Made by a program: the position numbers and the translations under genes. The notes beneath the pieces are model-generated. The model was given only the letters and a program-made list of their open reading frames with translations, was not told the origin of the DNA and ran no database searches. Positions 23,743-33,100 of a stretch of DNA of 64,000 bases are shown piece by piece (the stretch's first letter is position 1; each line of letters opens with the position of its first letter). Location: assembly GCF_949628215.1 (NCBI RefSeq), contig NC_134279.1, positions 53,680,266 to 53,744,265 on the forward strand, read 5' to 3'. The stretch comes from Phalacrocorax aristotelis. Its lineage: Eukaryota > Chordata > Aves > Suliformes > Phalacrocoracidae.

Positions 23743-24514
23743 TCAATGTTCTTCAGTGGCCCAACTCTTGGGTCTGTGAGCATCCACATGCCATACCTTT
23801 ACAACCAGGTTCTCTACCCGGGCAGCAATATCTTGCCACAATGCAGCAGCCCAGACGGGTTTGCCTCTGCGCTGCCAGTTGCTTTGCTTCCACTGCTGCA
23901 GCCAGCCCCACAGGGCATTTGCCACCATTCAGGAGTTAGTATTGAGATAGAGCACTGGCCACTTTTCTCATTCAGCAATAAAGCTAGTTGGATGGCTTTC
24001 ACCTCTGCAAACTGACTCAATTCACCTTGTCCAACAGCAGTTTCTGTGATGTGTCATATAGGACTCCATACAGCAGCCTTCCATCTCTGATGCTTTCCCA
24101 CAAGACAACAGGACTTATCAGTGAACAGGGCATACTGCTTCTCATTTTCTGGTAATTTATTACACAATGGGGCCTCCTTAGCACACATGACCTCCTCCTC
24201 TGGGGATATTCTGAAATCTTTGCCTTCTGGCCAGTCCATGATCACTTCCAGGATTCCTGGGTGACTAGGGTTTCTTATTTGAGCCCTTTGTGTGATCAGT
24301 GCAACCCATTTACACCATGTAGCATCAGTTGCATGATGTGTAGAGGGGACCCTCCCTCTGAACATCCAGCCCAGCACCAGCAGTCAGGGTGCCAGGAGGA
24401 GCTGTGCTTTGGTACCAACCACTTTTGAAGCATCTCGAAGCCCTTCATATGCTGCCAATATCCCTTTCTAAGAGTATAGTATGCATCTGATACTCTGTAT
24501 CCCTGAGTCCTCAT
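23743..24514 (-). pseudogene. Connection and RNase H remnant
   Basis: RNase H degrades the RNA strand during reverse transcription. Pieces are spread over several frames: 24296-24514 and 24054-24377 (connection), the latter ending with YALFTDKSC, which holds the first catalytic Asp (about 24117-24119) but has Lys where Gly is usual. Next, 23814-24020 begins with SQFAEVKAIQLAL (the catalytic Glu helix). Then 23743-23928 begins MVANALWGWLQQW, just after the expected T-D-S position, and ends VKVWHVDAH, close to the last catalytic Asp. The frame changes make the domain non-functional. Confidence 0.8.
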
Positions 24515-25551
24515 GTGCTTTCTGCTGGAGGCTCCAGGTAGGACAGTTCTCCCTGGCTGTAGCGTCGAACATGTTTTTTACATCTTGTCCTGCCTGGACT
24601 GGCCCAAGGGCCACTGGATGAACTAGCTCCTGTTTAATTTGTTCAAAGGCTTGTTGGCGCTCAGGGCCCCATTTGAAATCATTCTTCTTCTGGGTCACTT
24701 TATAAAGACAGCTTACAATTAGACTGTGATTTGGAATATGCATTCTTGAAAAACCCACAACGCCCAAGAAAGCTTGTGTTTCCTTTTTGCTAGTTGGTGG
24801 AGTCATGGTTGCTATTTTATTGATCACATCCATTGGGATCTGATGACACCCATTTTGCCATTTTATTCCTAAAAAGTGGATGTCCTGTGCAGGTCGCTTG
24901 ACCTTACTTTGTTTTATGGTAAAACTGGCCTTCAGAAGGATTTGGACTATTTTCACCCCTTTCTGAAAAACGTCTTCTGCTGTGTTGTCCCACAGGATGA
25001 TGTCATCAATGTATTGTAGGAGTTCGGGAGCTCCACCCTGTTCCAGTGCATTATGGATCAGTCCATGGCAAATGGTAGGACTGTGTTTCCACCCCTGGGG
25101 CAGTCGATTCCAGGTGTACTGGACGCCCCTCCAAGTGAAAGCAAACTGTGGCCTGCACTCTGCTGCCAGAGGGATGGAGAAAAACGCATTAGCAATATCG
25201 GTTGTGGCACACCACTTGGCTGCCTTTGACTCCAGTTTGTATTGAAGTTCTAGCATGTCTGGCACAGCAGCACTCAGCAGCAGAGTGACTTCGTTCAGGC
25301 CATGATAGTCTACTGTTAGTCTCCACGCTGTTAGATTTCTGTGCTGGCCATATGGGACTGTTAAAGGGTGAGTGGCTCTTACTGATCACTCCTTCGCTCT
25401 CCAATTGATGAATGAGCTCGTGGATGGGAATCAGGGCATCTTGGTTTGTGCAATATTGCCACCAGTGCACTGTTGTGGTGGCGATTGGCACCTGTTGTTC
25501 TTCAAACCTCAGCAGCCCCACAGCAGAAGGGTCCTTTGAGAGATCAGGCAA
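24468..25551 (-). pseudogene. Retroviral reverse transcriptase remnant
   Basis: The RT fingers start in the frame 25189-25551, with HELIHQLESEGVISKSHSPF and NSPIWP. A frameshift then moves the reading to 24468-25265 (265 codons), the longest open frame in the window. There, motif A is TTDIANAFFSI (Asp at residue 23), motif B is LPQGWKHSPT (from residue 55), and the catalytic motif C is YIDD (residues 85-88, bases 25002-25013). The connection region follows with FLGIKW and GFSRMHIPN. All catalytic aspartates remain, but the fingers are out of frame and the C-terminal end runs off frame near 24500. Plus-strand frames here are shadows. Confidence 0.9.
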
Positions 25552-25604
25552 GGTAGAAAATGTTTCTTTTCCTCCACCTCCAAGGCAGCTATACTAAAAG
25601 CCCA

Positions 25605-25830
25605 TTAGTACCCTTTTGGGTCCTTGAAATACCCTCTCCTGAGGTAGCCTATGCCAAGAATGCATGAAGCCTCTAGGCCAGTCACAATGGAGTGCTTTTG
25701 CCATTCATTCCTGATTAGGCTCACTTCAGCCTGAATACAGAAATACAGATGAGTTCTGCCCCTGTATAGCTTGATGGCATTAGGGTGCACTGTGCACCAG
25801 TGTCCATTAAAGCCTTATACTCCTGTGGGT
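25605..25830 (-). pseudogene. Retroviral aspartic protease remnant
   Basis: Retropepsin cleaves the viral polyproteins. The active-site triplet is visible on the minus strand as MDTGAQCTLMPS, with D-T-G encoded at 25796-25804. About 40 codons later, in another frame, comes the C-terminal block ILGIGYLRRGYF. The frame change shortly after the active site breaks the domain, so no functional protease can be made. It directly precedes RT, the normal pro-pol order. Confidence 0.75.
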
Positions 25831-25904
25831 CTGATGGGCCAGGCCATCGAATCCACACAGTCCAGTAAACCCAGTTGTCTCCTTCCTCCGCCTGGCTGGA
25901 GGCA

Positions 25905-26401
25905 CAGGACCCCTCTATTCCTGATCATAGTGTTCATTACTCACCTCTTGTAAATGCAAATCAGAAGTCTCTTCATGAAGATCAGGAATAAGATGAGCCC
26001 TTCTACTCTGTCTGGGGAACTTCCCACTGGAAACTGGAGCAGCAGTTTTCCTGGAAGAACCTTTTGTGATTGTTTTTCCTTGCAACCCATGTACCCATGC
26101 CTCTAGGGTTGAGGTAGATTTTCCCTCCCACTTCCTCATGTCCTCTCTGTGGTCACGCAGGTAAAACCACGGGGTGGCCCACGGTATGTATCCACTATAT
26201 CCTCTCTTGAGCAGAGGAACGCTCACTCTTAATAGCTGAGATACTGGTCCGTACAGGTGGGGAGTAGGACCTATCCTCTTTGAGTTGCTGGGACTCCTGG
26301 AACAGTTTTTCAGACAGTTTCTCCACAACCAAGACACAGGGCCCTAGGAAGGAAGACAGACATTCTTCATGTTGCCAGAGTTGGTCAGCCAATTCATTCA
26401 C
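25905..26401 (-). pseudogene. gag-position remnant
   Basis: By position, between the primer-binding site and the protease, this should be gag. Two overlapping minus-strand frames cover it: 26195-26401 (acidic and Gln/Ser-rich, with LSEKLFQESQQLKED) and 25915-26337 (Arg/Ser-rich). No capsid major-homology region or Cys-His zinc knuckle is visible. The region is only about 0.5 kb, much shorter than a usual gag of 1.5 kb or more, so most of gag is probably deleted or beyond recognition. Confidence 0.45.
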
Positions 26402-26460
26402 TGTTTGTCCCTGTCTTTCCAGGTCATTGGTCTGAGGAGAAAAGATAAAGAGTGTAATTA

Positions 26461-26706
26461 TTAATAGTTTCCAAGAGGTGGCTCCTGAGGTGCAGAGATG
26501 ACAGCAATGCTGAGTACAAATACCAGATTAGTCTTACAACCAATAGTTATATCATAAACTGGTGTTACACACTGCAGCAAAATTATAACCTTGATCCAGC
26601 TCCCCGAGGTGAACACCAACACAACAGGGAACATCTGCAGCAAGTAAGGTGTTACATAACCCAACTTTGAAAGCAAGCATGACAACTTCGAGAGCAAATA
26701 AATCAA
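26461..26706 (-). other. Hydrophobic leader reading frame between primer-binding site and gag
   Basis: An open frame of 81 codons on the minus strand lies in the provirus leader. It starts at a TTG as given; the first ATG is at codon 24, leaving a 58-residue peptide. It is rich in V, L and I, with hydrophobic stretches such as MFPVVLVF, VIILLQCV and LVFVLSIAVI, suggesting one or two membrane-like segments. I do not recognise it as gag. It may be a chance frame, part of a degraded gag start, or a small accessory peptide of this family. Confidence 0.3.
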
Positions 26707-26804
26707 CGTTGTGGCCAGTGACTATTAAACCAATATGATGAATACTTATAACAGCTTTGCCTTAACATGCTTTGGTCAGATCTGTCATTATTTCAGCCCT
26801 TCGT

Positions 26805-26822
26805 GCCCCACGTTGGGTGCCA
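26805..26822 (-). other. Primer-binding site, lysine-tRNA type
   Basis: On the minus strand TGGCACCCAACGTGGGGC begins eight bases inside the 5' LTR end. The plus strand of the same bases matches the 3' end of tRNA-Lys(CUU), CCCCACGTTGGGCGCCA, with one mismatch. tRNA-Lys priming is best known from class II (K-type) elements, whereas human ERV-L uses tRNA-Leu, so this primer is notable beside an ERV-L-like pol. Confidence 0.75.
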
Positions 26823-26955
26823 GAAGGACTGCTGTTGTTTAACCCAGCGGGCAGGTAAACACCACACAGCCCTTTGCTTACTCCCCTCCCCCAGTGGGAT
26901 GGGGGAGAGAATCAGGGGGAAAAAAAGTAAAATTCAGGGGTTGAGATAACAACAG

Positions 26956-26961
26956 TTTATT
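26956..26961 (-). terminator. Polyadenylation signal in the 5' LTR
   Basis: The minus strand reads CCTAATAAACTG here, a canonical AATAAA in the expected R-region position. The same place in the 3' LTR has lost the hexamer. Confidence 0.55.
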
Positions 26962-27100
26962 AGGCCAGAAAAGGAAGGGAAAATAAGAATAAGAATGATA
27001 AATGAATGTACAAAACAAGTGATCCAATACTCACCACCTGCCAACCAACACCCAGCCAGTTCACAAGCAGTGGTTGCCACCCCCAGCCAACTCCCCCCAG

Positions 27101-27123
27101 TTCATATACTGAGCATGACGTCA
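27101..27123 (-). promoter_or_regulatory. LTR core promoter: palindromic CRE and TATA-like box
   Basis: TGACGTCA at 27116-27123 is a perfect CRE palindrome, the site for CREB/ATF factors. In the transcription direction of the provirus it is followed within a few bases by AGTATATGAA (27101-27110), a TATA-like box. Such spacing is usual in retroviral U3 promoters. Activity is inferred from sequence. Confidence 0.55.
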
Positions 27124-30100
27124 TATGGTACGGAATATCCCTTTGGCCAGTTTGGGTTAGCTGTCCTGTCTATGCCCCCTCGCAACTTCTCACTGGCAGG
27201 GCATGAGAAGCTGAAAAGTCCTTGACTAGTGCAAGCACTGCTCAGCAACAACTAAAACATCAGTGTGTTATCAACATTGTTCTCATACTAAATCCAAAAC
27301 ACAGCATTAAACCAGCTAGTAGGAAGAAAATTAACTCTCTCCCAGCTGAAACTGGGACAGACAGGTCTTAAAATATTTATAGGCTCGATGACTATTTTGT
27401 TCTGAGATAAAAGCCCTGACTTGGTGATTCCCTGTAAACAGGGCAGAAACCATTGTGACTGTTTCAAGTGGAGCCATCTGTCTCTTTATGTGATCATGAA
27501 CCTTATGTGTCCTATCCTCAATATTTACAATATCTCACTGTATGTTCTCTTATCTCACTTATATCTACTTTCTTTCAAGACCCAAATTTTAAAGATCACA
27601 GCTATGTTTTCATAAGAAAATCTTGAAACCTGTAGCCTCTGGGACATGCCTGACCACATGGCAAAATACAGCCCTGTTAACAGTAAGTGACCTCCCTTCT
27701 GTGCCTTCAGAAGAGAAGCAGCAAAAATTGACTGTTGTATTTCAGGGGCCAAATCTGTCCACATACCATCCTTTTTACTTCCGTCATCCCTCACTGAAGA
27801 AGGGCTTGAATTTTGCTTTTTTGTAACTGCTCTCCAACTGCATTTCTTGTATTGTAATTCTGCTTTACCTGCACCATAAGCTCTTGGGAACAAGGATCAT
27901 GTTATATCATTCGCTTGCACTGCATCCAGCTTGAGGGCTAACGTACTATTGCTATGGAAAAAAAAGTGTTAGGAATGTAGAGAAAAAGCTCACAGAACAG
28001 CCTCTTTTTATACTGAGAACATAGGGAAGCAAAGCTTACAGTATCTATATTTGAACCTTAAGAATAAAAGGAAGAAAAAATAATCTGTTTGCATGAAGAA
28101 TCAACACTGATCTAGAGCAAACCGTCTCTTAGAAACTGAGGATTTGACCTCAGTCTGACATACAGTGGAGAAATTTGCAACACTAACAGTCATTTGACTC
28201 TTATAGCATACCACGCTGTGTTCACACAATCAGCCCAGATAAGAAGAAAGTCTTCCCAGTCTTATTTCTTCCCTTTAATTCATTCCTTTCATCTTATTTT
28301 TCGCAAACCTTTCTAGCATTCTTGCATATTCCACGCTAAATGCTCTTTTACCTTTAATGAAATGGGGAAGAGAGCTGCAACAACCTGGGACTGGCCTGAA
28401 GATGCTGTTTCTATTACACTTATTTAGTCTTTCCAGGATTGAATGGAATCTTCCTACGGCAATGTACTCTTTAATCTGCATTAATGTCTTCAGTAACAGA
28501 GTAACAGCTGATGCATTGTGGTAATCACTGACAAATAGACTTGTTTGGAGTAGGCAAACTGGATCTGTAGCAGAAGGAGAAAAGACACCTCAAATACAAG
28601 TGAAATAAAAACCTAATTCCTGTCTATGCATTGACAGGATTAACCTGACTTGAGATCAAAAGTATTTCTCTGAATAAGCCACTTTTGCAAGAACACAGAG
28701 CTTGAGACAGAAAAGAGGGGACCAGCTGAGAAATGCTTCCAAAATGAAAAATTCCAGAATTCCAAAGATTTCTTAAATGGGAAACAAATTTTTTTTTCCC
28801 ATCTGATTCTGCCCAAGTCCAGAACAGGTACAGAACTCTACTTCTTAAACAGCTGGTCTCTAACCATCTCAGAGCCTTTCCTTCAGACAGCTGCCTGTAA
28901 TAAAGAGGAGGAAAATTGAGAGCTGACTGAAATGGACTGTATGAAAAAGTAAAACAAACAACATCTCCATTGTATTTGTCGTTGCAAACATTTGTCTTCA
29001 TTTGGCTGTTGCAGACAGTTTGAAAAAGTTCCTGCATAACTGACATATTATTTTTCGTATGAATAAAGAATAGAATTTCCTTAAACCCTCAGGAATCATG
29101 CCTCCAAAATCCCATTGAACTTACCTAAAATCATGAAGCATGCTTAAAATAACACATTTTGGATTCTTTCTATTTGCTTTTAGATCTGATCTGATCTTCT
29201 AGGTGAAATCGCTTCATGTTTTACATTTTAAAAAAGCTGCAAATGTTATAGAATCTTTATTCCAAGAATGTGAGTTTTAAGAAATGCATCAAAAATCATG
29301 AAATTTTAAATTAAAACATGAGACTTGGCAGCAGTGGTGAGCAGTAATTCACTCTTCCAAGCACTTCCTCACCCTTTCAAATAGAAATTGCTAATCGTGA
29401 GAAAAAAATTCATAAACGCAAATTTGTAAAGCACAGATCAAGCCAGCAACATATAATTAGTTCTTCTCTTTTTTTCCTCCCCACATTTAAACCAAATGTA
29501 ATATTAAATTCACTCATCTATTTCCAGTTTCCTGGCACTGGTCTGAAAACACCTGTAGGGAACAATCCCAGCTTAGCATCACGATGCCCTTGTCTTGTCC
29601 AAATCTGTGTAAGTTCAGCAGCAGCAGATCACCTAGCTGTTTGCATACAAATTGATCCAAGTCTATTGACTTCCTTTTCTGTAGTTGTCTCCCATGTATT
29701 ATGCAAAATTCAGCAGGCAGATATTATAATCAGCACATTAGTTACTGAGCAGACAGCTCCAATTTCCTTGTAGCCTCCCAAAGTCACATTCTTCTGCCGT
29801 TCTGAACCTCAAGTATTTTGTGGAGTCGGCATCGCAGCCTGGATACAATGAACCAGGACAAAATGAACATGGTACGATACCACAATGGACAACTTCTGCT
29901 GATCCTCAGGTGTACAGATGTTTATTTTGATCCTTTGCCATCTGCATCAGAGGAGAAATTGCAGAAGACCTGCAAAGGATGGAAGGATTGTCCATGTTAA
30001 CAAACATCCTCTCATGGCAGCGCAATTCAGCCTTCCTAATGACATTCAGACTTGCATTAGAAAGTCTGGACTGCACCAAGCAGTATCTCTTTCTTGCCGA

Positions 30101-33100
30101 TATACCCCTAGATATACCCCCATTGCTGGCAATGTGAAAACTCAGAGTCTACCCACAGTTTTCACCGAAGAGTTTCATTCTGACAGAGCTTAGGAGTGGT
30201 GGTAGCTGAAGATTCAGTGCTTTTACTACTGCGTGATGCGAACACAGCACTCACCGGTGACTTCCCAACTGCATACTGCTTCAATAATTTCCCAGAGTAG
30301 CCAGGAGAACGGGAAGCTGGGGGAAGGAGGGTACAATGCCACAAAGTCAGCGGCTGAGCAGTCTGATAATCTGGCGTTGGCCACTGATCCTTCTCACTGG
30401 CATGGCACAAAACTTCACCCCATCAGCTGGTTCTGGTACCCAACCAGGAGAAGTCAAATCATCAGACCTACAGCCAGAGTTTTTGGCTATAAGAAGTAAA
30501 ACTTCATCCGCTGGTTGCCACTACTTCTTGCATGAATTCAGCTCTTTCTTTATGGAGGTACTCTCCAGGTGTTACTGGGATGTTACTTCCCATGGCTCTG
30601 AGATGCTTTGCCTCATCTCCAGCTATAAGCCTTCTTGCTAAGGAGGAAAGCAGAGCAGAACGCTCCCCTCCTTTCTGCTTAGATAAACATCCTGGGAAAT
30701 GGTGCCATATGCCAGAATTTGAAGGATTTGCCTGGAGGATCCTGAAAGTGTGACTAAGGCCCTCGGGGTGTCTAGAAACACCTCAATTTCCTTTTAAATG
30801 ATGCAAAAACTGCTGTAGTTTGAGATCTGTGCTCGGGGCGTGAAGGTAGCCTGAAGCTGGGGCGGCTACCCCTGCTCCCGCAGCAATGCTGTGACTGTGG
30901 CTCAGGGGCTGATTGTGCTGACACGTGGGCAGCCACCATAATACGTCACTTTTCTCATTAACAGGTGAATATTATGTTCTGTTTAAGAACTTCAGTTGAT
31001 GCATTATGTCAATACTCTGTTATGCAAAAACAGGGATCTTAGTAAACATTATTAAAATAGCAACAAGCATACCCTCCATGCTGATTAATATAATGAAGAG
31101 GTTTTTTCCAGTGGTTATTCTCCAGTCTAGAATAACAATCCAAAACACACAAAAACAGTCTATTTGGTTTTAATGGGTACAGGTTAGAGAGCTTATCTTT
31201 TAAGACAAGCTGAAATACTTATCTTAAGGTTAGCCACACTGATCTGAAACTTCGAGCTTGAGAAATCTGTCTGGAAATCTCTTACATTCAGAATTTATTT
31301 TTTATCTAGATTTCTGACACTTCCTGGTCTGTTCTCAGCAAAATACCAGCAAACCCATTTCTCTTCCCTCTCAGCATGCCTTTGTCATTACTAGTCAAAA
31401 CTGGGAAGTGTAAAAATTAGAAAATTTCAGTGTGGGGACAATGAAAGGTGAAATTCTTCTGCATATGTCTGGTCAAAGGTTCAGATTTATTCCTTTGTTT
31501 CATTTTTCGCTATCATTTACAGATTTGCAGAAACTTGTCCTCAGGAAAACTTGTCCTCAAGGGCAATCATATTCCATGTTAAAATGACTCTTTGACGTCT
31601 TCTGTGTAAGCAAGTTAACAACCTAAGGATGTGTGAGCCTTTTTCCAATCTGGTTTTCACTGAACTGTAATTGCTACAAAACATTTTAGATTCCTAAAAT
31701 GATTTACATATTTTCTTTTGACTTCTGCTGTATTTTGATAGCATAGATGGCAAAATGTTTTACTGTAGATAAATGCAACTGTGGGTTTGTGACTTTACTA
31801 ATGATCATGAGTCAATAGGTCTCATGATACCTACAGTAGCTTGCTAGATAAAGGAATATACTGATTCTTATCTCTGCAGAAAGATATACTAGTTAGAAAA
31901 GCTTAGTAAAGCTGACTGTCCTTCAGCTGTGCATTGCTTAAGCTTATGGCAGGTCAGTTTAAAGCTGAACGCAGGTCCAGCTGCCAATATCTGCAATGTG
32001 TTCCCTATTCTCTGCCAAAAAAATCCTTTCTGAAATGTCCCATGCTACTGTCTCACCAGACTAAGTATTGCCTTCTAGCTTAATCCTACAGACAAGAAGA
32101 AAATGAGTACAAAATTATGTTTTTAAAGAATGTTCCCTTTTTATTTTCACTTTTTAGAGGCAAAACATTAACTGTGGAAATCTGCAAAATTGAACTACTG
32201 AAGAACTACAAATATGCTTTGTTTTATGGATCTGAGTGAGAATTATCTTTTAGCTGAGAGAGTTTGAAGGAAAATGGGAAGAGGAGCTACGGGCCATTAA
32301 GTAAACCTAAGCAGCTTATACTACCTCACGTTTATTTAGGCATGGATGGGATTAGCTGTGGGCTGATTAAAGGAGACAATAGAGAAAGAAGCAGTGGGGG
32401 ACAGTGTGGGGTAAAGGAAGAGGTGCTGCAGATCCAGCCACACTGCAGGAGATTTGAGCAACATGTTGCTGTGGCAAAAGGCTTGTGCATTAATACGCCT
32501 GCAATATTGCATGGAAGCCCTGGAGGTGGGCTTAGGGTGCTTGGCACCTCTTGGCCTTTGGCAATTGGAGCTGAGAGGAAGGGGAGCTGAACATGGATCC
32601 TCCATTAGGCAAGAAGGCACCCAGGCTCAACCAGTGCATGAGCCAGCTGTACCTTGGGAAGCAAACTTGGCTTCCTTGGGCTTTCCTAAAGAAAGTGAGG
32701 GGTAGAGCTGGGAAGAGAGCCTGGGAAGACAGCAGAAGGATGGACAGTTGGTGGCCTGTAGCCGTGCCACCTTAAAATAACTCACAGGCAACCTATCCCT
32801 AAAAAAATATATGTGAAGCAGTTACTCAAATCCCTCCTCTGGTATTGGTTCCCAAGACTGCCGTCCTCCCACAGCATGAGGATTTGAAAATGGCCCACTT
32901 TTCCCACAATAACCATCTCTCTACTTATTATGCAAATCAGATACCCTGAAGCAAAGAGTGCACAACTGCTGTTGTGGAGTTACAGCTATTGTTATGACTC
33001 AGGAAAAGAGCCATCTCTGCATCCGATGAAGTAACCCCATTGCAGTATGAAGGCAAGGTCTGATGGAAGCATCCACAGCTGATTCAGAAGAAGGCCAGCT

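Larger units (their letters stand above)
21885..27359 (-). mobile_element. Endogenous retrovirus provirus, env-less, defective
   Basis: A 5.5 kb provirus lies on the minus strand between two homologous LTRs that both have TG...CA ends. From 5' to 3' (descending coordinates) it has 5' LTR, primer-binding site, short gag-position region, protease, RT, RNase H, integrase, a weak polypurine stretch and 3' LTR. About 450 bases lie between the last integrase-like sequence and the 3' LTR, so there is no room for env. RT reads YIDD and has a LPQGW-HSP type motif B, which I associate with ERV-L-like (class III) elements; classification is from memory of motifs and moderate. The flanking five bases are CACAG (21880-21884) and GACAG (27360-27364), a likely target-site duplication with one mismatch. 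Frameshifts or stops affect pro, RT and integrase. Confidence 0.92.
26830..27359 (-). repeat. 5' LTR of the provirus
   Basis: This 530-base LTR starts (minus sense) TGTCCCAGTTTCAGCTGGGA and ends in CA at 26830. It contains a palindromic CRE and TATA-like box (27101-27123) and an AATAAA signal (minus strand, 26956-26961). Over a 165-base stretch compared by eye it differs from the 3' LTR by about five substitutions and one base of length. It keeps about 35 bases around 27155-27190 that the other LTR has lost. Confidence 0.92.

Noticed and set aside
28624..29046. A 140-codon minus-strand frame
   Set aside because: No motif, no flanking signals; expected by chance in 64 kb.
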